From NCBI GenBank assembly GCA_022835495.1, contig BQOK01000001.1, positions 3,224,001 through 3,288,000 on the forward strand: a stretch of DNA of 64,000 nucleotides, in the 5' to 3' direction. A model generated the notes under the pieces. The model saw only the letters and a program-made list of their open reading frames with translations. It was not told where the DNA came from and searched no databases. Positions 1-6,643 of the stretch are shown here, in pieces. The number at the start of each line of letters is the position of its first letter. Positions within the stretch are counted from its first letter, which is position 1. A program made the position numbers and the translations under genes. Source of the DNA: Oscillospiraceae bacterium (GTDB lineage: Bacteria; Bacillota; Clostridia; Oscillospirales; Ruminococcaceae).

Positions 1-385
1 TGCGGATGAACCGCGCAAATTTCACGTTGGAGTTCAGGATCAGCGCCAGCGCCATGCCCAGAATGAACTGGGCCAGCACCACGCCGATCACGAACGCGAA
101 GGTGTTCAGCACAGCGGGCAGCATTTTGCCGCCGGTGAACAGCTTGAGGTAGTTGGCGAAATTATTCCACACGCCGGGCTTGCCCGAAATGATATTTTTA
201 ATCTTGTAATCCATGAAGCTCTTGATCACCGAGTCCACCACCGGCACCAGGATGAACATGATGGTCACGATCAGGGTGGGCGCGATCAGCGCGGCGGAGA
301 ACAGCTGGTCCCCCAGGCGCTTGCGGTTCAGGCGCAGCTGGGCGCGGCCGCCCGCCGTGACCGCTTTATTCTTTGTTCCGGTCAT
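1..385 (-). CDS. Sugar ABC transporter permease, CUT1 MalF type (C-terminus beyond window)
   Basis: Inner-membrane subunit of a carbohydrate ABC importer, working with the solute-binding lipoprotein encoded just upstream (592-1923, same strand). The 128 visible codons start at ATG 385 behind a GGGAG ribosome site. They show a basic cytoplasmic N-terminus, a first membrane helix (about residues 30-50, beginning LFSAALIAPTLIVTI), an extracytoplasmic stretch with a NYLKLF motif, and a second helix starting FAFVIGVVLAQFILG. This layout is typical of MalF-type permeases. The EAA loop and the rest of the protein lie before position 1. The substrate cannot be read from this fragment. Confidence 0.85.
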   Translation of the reverse strand, partial: MTGTKNKAVTAGGRAQLRLNRKRLGDQLFSAALIAPTLIVTIMFILVPVVDSVIKSFMDYKIKNIISGKPGVWNNFANYLKLFTGGKMLPAVLNTFAFVIGVVLAQFILGMALALILNSNVKFARFIR

Positions 386-490
386 TCTTGACTCCCACTT
401 TCTTTTCTTCATAAAAAGGTGGCGAACGCATGCCCGCGGCGCGGCGCCGCCGGGCAAAAAAGGCTCAACGCGCGGGGCCCGCAGGCCCTA

Positions 491-539
491 AAAAATCCCG
501 ATAAAATGGGCGGGATAGACTCACTGCTCTATCCCGCCC
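491..539 (-). terminator. Intercistronic terminator-like hairpin between solute-binding protein and permease
   Basis: An 11-bp perfect inverted repeat (GGGCGGGATAG at 508-518, its complement at 529-539) is followed on the minus strand by ATTTTATC and then TTTTTT. It lies between the binding-protein gene and the permease. It probably lets only part of the transcription reach the permease and may also stabilise the binding-protein mRNA. Confidence 0.6.
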
Positions 540-591
540 GGGGGGCTATTGATCCCTGTGCGGCCCAAAGCAAGCCGCGCAGTATATTTTA

Positions 592-1923
592 TCAGCCGAT
601 GATGTTGCTCGCTGCGGTGCGGAAGCTCTCGATGGCCTTATCCACGTCGGTGCCGCCCACGGTCACATCCTGCGCCAGGGTGCACAGCTCCAGGTTCAGA
701 TCGCCCAGGGTGGGGATGAACGGGGTGGTGGTCAGGTTCTCGATCGCGCCGGCGGCACCCTCCAGCACCGGGTTCAGCGCCATGGATTCCATGCTCTTGG
801 TGGCGGGGTAGGCCGGGGTGATGTTGGTCATGTAATCCTGCAGCTGGTCGGCGGTCACCAGATATTCGGTGAACAGCCGGGCCGCGGTCTTCTGGTTCTC
901 GCCGTTGTCCATGTAGGCCAGGATGTGGGCCTGCAGCATGGAGGCGCCGTTGCCGCTGCCGCCCTTCAGGGGCTTGGCGGTGGCGGCGAAATTCTTCGCC
1001 TCGGGGTTGATGCTCTGCACGCCGTTGAAGCCCCAGCTCTGGTCATAATACATTGCCAGCTGGCCGGTGGCGAACAGCTGCCGCAGATCCTTCAGCTTGG
1101 AGTTCTGGGGGTTATAGCCCTTCTTGTCCAGCTCCTGCAGCATGGTGATGGCGTCCTTGAAGCCCTGGTTGTCGATGCTCAGGGTGCCGTCCGGCGCCAA
1201 CACAGTGCCGCCGAAGTTGTAAACCATCGCGTTGATGGACGAACCGGACACCGCCACCGAAGCGGTGGTCTGGCCAAAGGGATACACCTTGTTGCCGTCG
1301 GCGGTCTTCAGCTCCGCCAGCTTGCCGGCCATCTCCAGCATCTCGTCGTAGGTGGTGGGGGGAGCGTTCGGATCCAGGCCGGCCTGGGTGAACAGGTCCT
1401 TGTTGTAGTACAGCACGTAGGGCGAGGTGTACATGGGCAGGCCGTAAATTTCGCCGCCGATCTTGCAGCCGTCCAGCACGCTGTCATAAAAGTCCGCCAG
1501 GTAATCGGCGGTCAGCACGTCGGTCACAGGCACGGTCAGGCCCGCGTCCTCCAGGGTGGGGATCCAGCCGATCTCGCCAAAGATCATGTCCACCTTGTCG
1601 CCGCCGCCCGCCATGTTGATGACCTGGTTCACGATCTCGCCGTAGGGCGCGGTGACCCACTCGATGGTAATGTTGGGGTACTTGGCCTCAAAGCCGGTCT
1701 TCACACCCTCCCAGAAGTCGGTGTAGCCCTCTTCCAGCAAAGCGTAGTTTGCGATCTTCAGGGTCACGGTCTCGGTGAACGCCTCGCTGTTTGCCGGGGT
1801 CGAGGCAGGCTCGCCGCCGGTCGAGGCCGGGGTGGAAGCGGGGGTGCTGCTGGTGGTGCCGCCGCAGCCTGCCAGGCTGAGTGCCATGCACAGCGCCAGC
1901 GCGAGCGCTAACAGTTTTTTCAT
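592..1923 (-). CDS. Sugar ABC transporter solute-binding lipoprotein (CUT1, family 1)
   Basis: Extracytoplasmic sugar-binding protein of 443 aa that would deliver its ligand to the permease encoded downstream. The N-terminus is a lipoprotein signal with lipobox LAGC (Cys20), followed by a Ser/Thr/Pro/Ala linker rich in STPAST. The mature part has the family 1 fold pattern: FEAKYPNITIEWV, MIFGEIGWIPTL, LYYNKDLFTQAGLDPNAPPT, then a long C-terminal lobe. The start at ATG 1923 has a consensus AGGAGG site 7 nt upstream. It is transcribed from a consensus promoter at 2116-2144 with operator-like palindromes in its leader. The genes give no firm substrate. Confidence 0.9.
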   Translation of the reverse strand: MKKLLALALALCMALSLAGCGGTTSSTPASTPASTGGEPASTPANSEAFTETVTLKIANYALLEEGYTDFWEGVKTGFEAKYPNITIEWVTAPYGEIVNQVINMAGGGDKVDMIFGEIGWIPTLEDAGLTVPVTDVLTADYLADFYDSVLDGCKIGGEIYGLPMYTSPYVLYYNKDLFTQAGLDPNAPPTTYDEMLEMAGKLAELKTADGNKVYPFGQTTASVAVSGSSINAMVYNFGGTVLAPDGTLSIDNQGFKDAITMLQELDKKGYNPQNSKLKDLRQLFATGQLAMYYDQSWGFNGVQSINPEAKNFAATAKPLKGGSGNGASMLQAHILAYMDNGENQKTAARLFTEYLVTADQLQDYMTNITPAYPATKSMESMALNPVLEGAAGAIENLTTTPFIPTLGDLNLELCTLAQDVTVGGTDVDKAIESFRTAASNIIG

Positions 1924-2006
1924 GTTCGTTTCCTCCTAAATTTATGGCTTGCGTTCTATCATCAGCGCCTCGCGGCGCCAGGGGTACCCAACCATGCGGC
2001 CAAGTC

Positions 2007-2024
2007 TGTAAACACGTATGTACA
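2007..2024. promoter_or_regulatory. Operator-like palindrome, promoter-distal copy
   Basis: TGTAAACACGTATGTACA is an 18-bp imperfect palindrome with outer halves TGTA/TACA and centre ACGT. It lies in the leader of the sugar-binding-protein gene. It matches the copy at 2085-2102 at 17 of 18 positions, and the two copies start 78 bp apart. The CG-centred symmetry fits LacI-family operators. The LacI gene at 5358-6380 is the obvious candidate regulator (inference). Confidence 0.6.
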
Positions 2025-2084
2025 CTCTAGAAAAAGAAATACAGACTTCCCGCCTGTGTGCCGCAGCGATGTTGTACACGGTTT

Positions 2085-2102
2085 TGTAAACTCGTATGTA
2101 CA
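2085..2102. promoter_or_regulatory. Operator-like palindrome, promoter-proximal copy
   Basis: TGTAAACTCGTATGTACA lies immediately downstream of the promoter at 2116-2144, about +7 to +24 from the expected start, where a bound repressor would block RNA polymerase. It is nearly identical to 2007-2024. A more diverged copy, TATAAACACGAATGGATACA, overlaps the -10 and spacer of the promoter (about 2117-2136). Confidence 0.65.
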
Positions 2103-2115
2103 TCTTCTGGATTTT

Positions 2116-2144
2116 ATTATAAACACGAATGGATACACTGTCAA
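2116..2144 (-). promoter_or_regulatory. Consensus sigma-A promoter of the sugar-binding-protein operon
   Basis: The minus strand reads TTGACA (2144-2139), a 17-bp spacer, then TATAAT (2121-2116). Both hexamers are perfect. Expected start near 2109, giving a leader of about 185 nt. I see no gene in 2145-2388. Confidence 0.85.
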
Positions 2145-2388
2145 TGCGCCCAGGGCAATTTCAGCGTTTGGCCAGTTTTTAAAGTTTTTCTCTGTGCAAG
2201 CTGCCCATTCATTTTTGCACGATCGCCGCGTTTTTTAACCGTTTTGTTGCTTTTTTTGCGGTTCTTCTCCCTCGGGGCCGCCTTTTTTGCCGCCTGCAGG
2301 CCCCGCCCGGGCTCCCGCGCCCGCCTTGCGCGGCGGCGCGCTGTATGGTATCGTATGGAAAACAGATCATAGAAAGAAGGCTTTGCCT

Positions 2389-2811
2389 GTGCCGCTCCTC
2401 ATCCTTCTCGCCGTTCCCGCGGTCTTTGTGCTGCAGCGCCGTCTCGCAAAGCGGCCGCAGCGCTGGCCGGGCCTTGTGCTGCCGCTGCTGTGCTTTGTGT
2501 TCTCGCTGGGGTTCTGCGCCTGGCTGGGCTTTTTCTCCCACCCGTCCGGCGGGTATGTCCTGCGCACGGCTGATGGGCTGTATCACCACTTCGACACCCT
2601 TGAGGACGCAAACCGCTTTGCGGAAAAGCAGACCGACGAGCTGCTCCAGTTCTCCCACCCCACCAGCGCCGTGCCCGCGGGCGCCCTTGCGGTCCGCCTT
2701 GGCGTGGCCTTTGCGGCGGTGAACGCGGTCACGGCGGTGCTGCTGCTCCTCTATTGGCGCGCCCGGCGCGGCCCCCGGCTCTATGTCGCAAAAAACAAGC
2801 GCCCCGGCTGA
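2389..2811 (+). CDS. Small membrane protein of unknown function
   Basis: I do not recognise this protein. From the GTG at 2389 (GAAAGAAGG site 8 nt upstream) it is 140 aa. An N-terminal helix (LLILLAVPAVFVL) is followed by a second hydrophobic stretch (LVLPLLCFVFSLGFCAWLGFF). A soluble middle part contains GGYVLRTADGLYHHFDTLEDANRFA, cut here only by description, and a last helix (VAFAAVNAVTAVLLLLYW) leads to a basic tail. A TTG at 2383 is an alternative start. Its stop codon lies inside the first arm-loop junction of its own terminator, which an IS has split (see 2798-4136). Confidence 0.6.
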   Translation: MPLLILLAVPAVFVLQRRLAKRPQRWPGLVLPLLCFVFSLGFCAWLGFFSHPSGGYVLRTADGLYHHFDTLEDANRFAEKQTDELLQFSHPTSAVPAGALAVRLGVAFAAVNAVTAVLLLLYWRARRGPRLYVAKNKRPG

Positions 2812-2876
2812 ACTGAACAGCCCCAGATTATGCAGACAGCACAAAAAAGCGGGGCCCTAAGTAGGAAAACGAAATT

Positions 2877-3728
2877 TTAAGAGGAGAGGCGGCGCGCAAG
2901 CGGCGCCTCTCCGGTCTTTGTCTGGATGCGCTCGTGATTGTAGAAATAGATAAAACGATCAATCATATCATTGGCTTCGGCGAATGTATTTGGTTTATAG
3001 CGGTAGATACACTCCACCTTGAGGATAGAAAAGAAGTTCTCCGCCATAGCATTGTCGTAGCAGTTTCCACGCCTTGACATAGAGGGCGTTATGCCGTATT
3101 CTTGAGTCAGGTTGAAGTATGCTTGCGAGGTGTACTGAAATCCCTGGTCGCTGTGGAGCTGTAACTCTGCAGCGGCTCTTTTTCGCTTCATAGCAAGGTG
3201 AATTGTATCTAAGACAAGGTTTACCGTCTGCTGGGTGCCAGTCTTGTATGCCACAATACTGTTGTCATAGAGATCGCGGATCATAGACAGATAGAGCACC
3301 CCTTGTTTTGTAAAAATATAAGAGATATCCGTCACCCATTTCTGCTTGGGATGTTCTGCGCGAAACTCCCGATTGAGCAGATTTTCATATTTGTGAACCT
3401 GCTGGCCCATCTGAACCCACTTTCTGCGCCGGCGAATTTCAGACAGCAGATCATACTTCTTCATGATTCTCAAGACTGTCTTGGGATTACGATGAATGTT
3501 TTGCCTTTCCAGCCATAACCACATCCTGCGATAGCCATAGGTTCGGAAACATTGCTCACGCTGCTTGGCGATCATCTCGGCAAGCTCAGCATCCTTTTCT
3601 GTGCTGTCAAGACGATGAACAAAATCGTAATAGCCACTTCTGGACACAGAAAAGAACTGACACATAACGAATACTGGATATTCCTTTCTGTGGCGATAAA
3701 TTATATGATACTTTACCCTTACTCTCAC
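2877..3728 (-). CDS. IS3-family transposase OrfB (DDE catalytic part)
   Basis: A 283-aa integrase-like protein that carries out strand transfer of the element. An N-terminal HTH_21-like part (VFVMCQFFSVSRSGYYDF) precedes the catalytic core. The first Asp is in KWVTDISYIF, the second in LHSDQGFQYTS, and the Glu is in NAMAENFFSILKVE, so all three catalytic residues are present. It starts at a GTG that overlaps the orfA stop by 4 nt (GTGA, 3725-3728), with AGGGAGG just before it. The frame is -1 to orfA. The usual IS3-family product is an OrfAB fusion, but OrfB could also be made alone by coupling. Confidence 0.95.
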   Translation of the reverse strand: MRVRVKYHIIYRHRKEYPVFVMCQFFSVSRSGYYDFVHRLDSTEKDAELAEMIAKQREQCFRTYGYRRMWLWLERQNIHRNPKTVLRIMKKYDLLSEIRRRRKWVQMGQQVHKYENLLNREFRAEHPKQKWVTDISYIFTKQGVLYLSMIRDLYDNSIVAYKTGTQQTVNLVLDTIHLAMKRKRAAAELQLHSDQGFQYTSQAYFNLTQEYGITPSMSRRGNCYDNAMAENFFSILKVECIYRYKPNTFAEANDMIDRFIYFYNHERIQTKTGEAPLARRLSS

Positions 3729-4036
3729 TTCCTCCCTGTCAATTGCAGAAAATCCCGCAGTAGCTTGTTTTCCATCCGCAGACGGTTGATCTCGTAGGCC
3801 TGCTCTGCCTCCACATTTCTTGGTGTGGCATCACTCCTCGGCCTTCCCTTAGGACGAGGTATGATTCCCGCCGCCAGCTTTGCCTGTTTTCGGTTATACC
3901 GTGTAATCCATGTTTCAACCTGTTTGAGTGTTAACCCTAACCGCTCGCCTATCTCGCGCCGTGTCTTTCCCGCCCCCCGCATCTCCATAATTTCCGCTTC
4001 CATTGTTTCCACTTTTGTGTACTTCCGTTTTTTCAT
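3725..4036 (-). CDS. IS3-family transposase OrfA (helix-turn-helix)
   Basis: A 103-aa DNA-binding subunit. The helix-turn-helix is at about residues 20-50 (GKTRREIGERLGLTLKQVETWI), followed by a basic segment (RPKGRPRSD) and a C-terminal leucine-zipper-like helix (AYEINRLRMENKLLRDFLQL), as in other OrfA proteins. The start at ATG 4036 has a GAGGGGG ribosome site that lies inside a hairpin (4043-4080). Confidence 0.93.
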   Translation of the reverse strand: MKKRKYTKVETMEAEIMEMRGAGKTRREIGERLGLTLKQVETWITRYNRKQAKLAAGIIPRPKGRPRSDATPRNVEAEQAYEINRLRMENKLLRDFLQLTGRK

Positions 4037-4042
4037 AAAATT

Positions 4043-4080
4043 GCCCCCTCATGTAGTCTTATTTTCCTACATCAGGGGGC
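4043..4080 (-). promoter_or_regulatory. Hairpin hiding the orfA ribosome-binding site
   Basis: Arms GCCCCCTCATGTAG (4043-4056) and CTACATCAGGGGGC (4067-4080) pair with one mismatch across a 10-nt loop. The promoter-distal arm contains the GAGGGGG Shine-Dalgarno of orfA. Only transcripts entering from outside would contain both arms. IS10 and other elements use the same principle to prevent activation by host promoters. Confidence 0.7.
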
Positions 4081-4134
4081 CGTTTGTCTATTGTCCGTTT
4101 TTACTGGGGCTGTTCAAACCGGGGCGCTCCTTTT

Positions 4135-5310
4135 TTATACCGTGGGCTTAAAGGTCACGAACTCGCGCAGCGGCCCGCCGATCAGCGGCCGGCACCAGTC
4201 CAAAAACTCCGGCGTCACATCGCGGCCGTCGGCGCTGATGTATTCGTCCGGCATCTTGCGCTCGTGCAGCATCACCTGCTCCACCGGGATCAGGAAGGTC
4301 TCGGCCCTATACTCCGGGCCCGGCGCCCGCCGGAAGCCCACCATCACGCCGTTCTCGCCCGCCAGGGCGGCGCGGGCCGCCTCGGCGCCCGCCGCCGCCG
4401 CCTCGTCCCGGTCCACGGGGGACTGGAACGCGATCGACGACCGGTTGCAGATGCCCGGCTTTTCGCTGCGGGCCTTGATCCCCAGCTTGCGGATCACCAG
4501 GTTTGCCAGGTGCGAGCTGATGTCGCCGTAATACACCGAGCGGCCCACCTGGAAGATGGGCGGCACAATGGACGAGCCGTCCGGGTTGCACAGCCCCTCG
4601 CTGGCAACGATCACCACCCCGCCCTTTTTGCGGTGCAGGTCCCCCACTTTTTCCAGGAACTCCTCCTCGTCAAAGGGGCGCTCGGGCAGGTAGATCAGGT
4701 CCGGCCCGTCGCCGTTCCCGCTGCGGGCCAGGGCGCTGGCCGCCGTCACCCAGCCGGCATTGCGGCCCATGGCCTCGATCACACACACGTGGATGGGCAG
4801 CGAGCGCACATCCTGGCTGATCTCGCTGGTCACCGCCGCAATGTACCGGGCGGCCGAGCCAAAGCCGGGCGCGTGGTCGGTCACAGCAATGTCGTTGTCC
4901 ACCGTTTTGGGAATGCCCACCACCCGCACGTCCGCACCGGCGGCCGCGCAGGCCTTATACAGCTTGCCGCAGGCGTCCATACTGCCGTTGCCGCCGTTGA
5001 ACAGCACCCAGCGGATGCCGCGCTTTTTGCAGATGGCCGCCATGTCGGCGTAGTCCTCGGGGCTTAAGGGGTCGCGGCTGGTGCCGATGGCCGAGGCCGG
5101 GGTCTGCAGCAGCAGGCGCAGGGTCTGTTCCGGCACGCTTTGCAGCTCACAGAAATCTTCCCGCAGAACGCCGCCCGAACCGCCGATGGCGCCCAGCACC
5201 TTGTCCACCTCCGGGTGCTTTTTTGCCTCGGTCACCGCCCCGTACAGCGAGGCGTTGATTACGGCGGTGGGTGCGCCGCCGTGCACGATCAGCAGGTTGC
5301 CTTTGCTCAT
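4135..5310 (-). CDS. 6-phosphofructokinase family protein, PPi-type signature with altered GGDG motif
   Basis: A 391-aa member of the PFK family, which phosphorylates fructose 6-phosphate or a related sugar phosphate in the cytoplasm. Conserved segments seen: HGGAPTAVINAS at the N-terminus, GTSRDPL, GGNGS, PKTVDNDI, GFGSAARY, EAMGRNAGW and a C-terminal ERKMPDEYI. The Lys in PKTVDND is the residue usually found in PPi-dependent enzymes (ATP enzymes have PGTIDND). The GGDG motif reads GGNGS, so the usual Mg-binding Asp is Asn, while the catalytic Asp of TVDND is kept. The start at ATG 5310 has AAGGAG. It lies directly downstream of the LacI gene and is probably co-transcribed with it. The phosphoryl donor and exact sugar are uncertain. 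Confidence 0.85.
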   Translation of the reverse strand: MSKGNLLIVHGGAPTAVINASLYGAVTEAKKHPEVDKVLGAIGGSGGVLREDFCELQSVPEQTLRLLLQTPASAIGTSRDPLSPEDYADMAAICKKRGIRWVLFNGGNGSMDACGKLYKACAAAGADVRVVGIPKTVDNDIAVTDHAPGFGSAARYIAAVTSEISQDVRSLPIHVCVIEAMGRNAGWVTAASALARSGNGDGPDLIYLPERPFDEEEFLEKVGDLHRKKGGVVIVASEGLCNPDGSSIVPPIFQVGRSVYYGDISSHLANLVIRKLGIKARSEKPGICNRSSIAFQSPVDRDEAAAAGAEAARAALAGENGVMVGFRRAPGPEYRAETFLIPVEQVMLHERKMPDEYISADGRDVTPEFLDWCRPLIGGPLREFVTFKPTV

Positions 5311-5357
5311 AATCTCTCTTCTCCTTTATGCAGCCCGGGTTCCGGGCAAAAATCCAG

Positions 5358-6380
5358 TCAGTCCGCGGGGGTGCTCTCCCGCTCGATCAGCCGGGTGGAA
5401 AAGCCCACCGGCGCGGGCACCCTGCCCTCTCCGATCATCTGCTGCAGCATTTCCACGGCTGCTTTGGCGATCTCCTCCCGGCGGATTTCCATGCTGGTGA
5501 TCCGCGGGGTCACATACTGCCCCAGGGTAGAATTGTCGAACCCCACCACCGCAATTTCCTGCGGCACCTGGTATCCCAAATCCTTGGCGGCCTGCATCGC
5601 AATGCAGGCCAGCTTGTCGTTTCGGCCAAAAATGGCGTCCGCCCTGCCGCCGGCCTGCAGGTATGCCTTCACCTTCTGGGCAACCTCCCGGTCGCTGGCG
5701 CAGCCGGTGATCACCCGGCTCTCCGGCTGGGCCGAAAGGCCGCTTTGGCGCATCTGCTCCACAAATCCCCGGTAACGCAGGTCGTTCAGGTCGCTGAAGT
5801 GCCCCCTCGCGCTGAACCGGTCGATGTACAAAATGTTTTTTCGGCCCTTGCCCTGCAAAAAGCGCACGCACTCCTTCGCGCCCTCGTAAAGCCCGTTGTC
5901 GATCACGCCCGCGCCGTGCACGGCCGAATAATCGCGGTTTTGCAGCAGCACCACCGGAATCGAAGCGTCGATGAACTGCTGAATGAACTCCAGCGGGAAG
6001 CTGATGGAGCTGATGATCACCCCGTCGTACCTGCGGCTGATGATCTCGCCCACAAACTGCTCGGTGTTACGGTTGGAGCACAGCGAGATCATGTAGCCCA
6101 GATCATAGGCGCGCTTGTCCAGTTCGCTCACCAGCAGGCTGAAATGTTCGGTAATGATCTGATCCGCAATGAACACGATGTGATTGGAGTTTTTCCCCTT
6201 CAGCGCCCGGGCAATGGTGTTGGGGCGGTAGTGCAGCTGGCGCACCGCCTCCTCCACCCTGCGGCGTTTTTCCTTGTCCACATAGCGGTTGTTGTTGATC
6301 ACATACGAAACCACGGTCTCGCTCACGCCCGCCAGCTCCGCCACATCCTTGCGGGTGACCTGTTTAAACCCCTGTCCCAT
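5358..6380 (-). CDS. LacI-family transcriptional regulator
   Basis: A 340-aa sugar-responsive repressor. The helix-turn-helix begins at residue 8 (VTRKDVAELAGVSETVVSYVINN) and is followed by the hinge helix (RPNTIARALKG). The periplasmic-binding-protein-like domain contains RYDGVIISSI, GRKNILYIDR and EIAVVGFDNSTLGQYVTPRITSM near the C-terminus. I prefer ATG 6380, which puts the HTH at the usual distance; GTG 6401 is in frame and possible. A consensus promoter lies at 6422-6450. An operator-like site at 6393-6410 resembles the palindromes before the sugar-binding-protein gene, which suggests autoregulation and control of that importer (inference). Confidence 0.93.
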   Translation of the reverse strand: MGQGFKQVTRKDVAELAGVSETVVSYVINNNRYVDKEKRRRVEEAVRQLHYRPNTIARALKGKNSNHIVFIADQIITEHFSLLVSELDKRAYDLGYMISLCSNRNTEQFVGEIISRRYDGVIISSISFPLEFIQQFIDASIPVVLLQNRDYSAVHGAGVIDNGLYEGAKECVRFLQGKGRKNILYIDRFSARGHFSDLNDLRYRGFVEQMRQSGLSAQPESRVITGCASDREVAQKVKAYLQAGGRADAIFGRNDKLACIAMQAAKDLGYQVPQEIAVVGFDNSTLGQYVTPRITSMEIRREEIAKAAVEMLQQMIGEGRVPAPVGFSTRLIERESTPAD

Positions 6381-6392
6381 TCTGCACCTGCC

Positions 6393-6410
6393 CATCAACA
6401 CGAGTGTATC
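6393..6410. promoter_or_regulatory. Candidate autoregulatory operator of the lacI gene
   Basis: CATCAACACGAGTGTATC matches the 18-bp operator at 2007-2024 at 11 positions, including the central AACACG and the TGTA arm. It sits about 12 bp downstream of the -10, the same placement as 2085-2102 relative to its promoter. Confidence 0.4.
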
Positions 6411-6421
6411 TTCCGTTTCCT

Positions 6422-6450
6422 ATTATAATGGAACACTCCCCGGAAGTCAA
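6422..6450 (-). promoter_or_regulatory. Sigma-A promoter of lacI
   Basis: The minus strand reads TTGACT (6450-6445), a 17-bp spacer, then TATAAT (6427-6422). Expected start near 6415, only about 35 nt before the ATG at 6380. Confidence 0.8.
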
Positions 6451-6483
6451 ACGCGAAACAGGAGAAGTTTTCCGCCTTTTTTG

Positions 6484-6513
6484 TTGCAGTTTGCCCACCC
6501 GGTTTGGTATAAT
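6484..6513 (+). promoter_or_regulatory. Promoter of the preQ1-riboswitch/queT unit
   Basis: TTGCAG (6484-6489), an 18-bp spacer and TATAAT (6508-6513). It is divergent from the lacI promoter 34 bp away. The transcript would begin near 6520, about 20 nt before the riboswitch. Confidence 0.75.
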
Positions 6514-6540
6514 ACCAGCTATGCGGGCAAGCCCCGCACA

Positions 6541-6634
6541 GAGCAACTTAGGATTTTAGGCTCGCCGCGCCCCGGGCGCGGACCCACCCTTCCGGACCTG
6601 GCAGTACCGGCAGGGTAAAATCTCACTGCCGGAG
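6541..6634 (+). ncRNA. PreQ1-III riboswitch
   Basis: The 5' segment GAGCAACTTAGGATTTTAGG followed by CTC is the highly conserved core of the preQ1-III class, first described in Faecalibacterium-type Ruminococcaceae. The 3' part has the expected GGACCTGGCAGTACCGGCAG and TAAAATCTCACTGCCGGAG segments. The final GGAG (6631-6634) is the ribosome-binding site of queT at 6644. Ligand binding should therefore hide the ribosome site and turn translation off (known mechanism for the class). Confidence 0.93.
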
Positions 6635-6643
6635 AATTTTGTC

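Larger units (their letters stand above)
2814..4116 (-). mobile_element. IS3-family insertion sequence, 1303 bp, intact ends
   Basis: Perfect 13-bp terminal inverted repeats, TGAACAGCCCCAG at 2814-2826 and its complement at 4104-4116, are flanked by a 3-bp target duplication AAC (2811-2813 and 4117-4119). A second inverted block further in (CTAAGTAGGAAAA near 2857, complement of TTTTCCTACATCAG near 4062) makes the ends bipartite. It carries orfA and orfB of an IS3-type transposase, both open. Its base composition is visibly more AT-rich than the host genes, which suggests a recent arrival. Confidence 0.93.
2798..4136. terminator. Intrinsic terminator split by an IS element
   Basis: Removing the IS (2814-4116) and one copy of the AAC target duplication restores arms AGCGCCCCGG (2798-2807) and CCGGGGCGCT (4119-4128) around a CTGAA loop. 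CC and TTTTTT (4131-4136) follow. The original hairpin would have ended transcription of the gene at 2389-2811 and lies at the 3' end of the convergent kinase gene at 4135-5310. The arms are now about 1.3 kb apart. Confidence 0.85.

Noticed and set aside
2209-2844. Minus-strand frame overlapping the small membrane protein gene
   Set aside because: Composition and lack of motifs suggest a shadow. The plus-strand frame has membrane helices, a ribosome site and its own terminator.
2852-4082. Inner repeats GGCCCTAAGTAGGAAAA as the ends of the first IS
   Set aside because: Perfect TGAACAGCCCCAG repeats further out are flanked by an AAC duplication and fit IS3 ends. The inner repeats are a subterminal block.
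6402-6546. Small minus-strand frame upstream of lacI
   Set aside because: It covers the two divergent promoters and the start of the riboswitch transcript and has no ribosome site.
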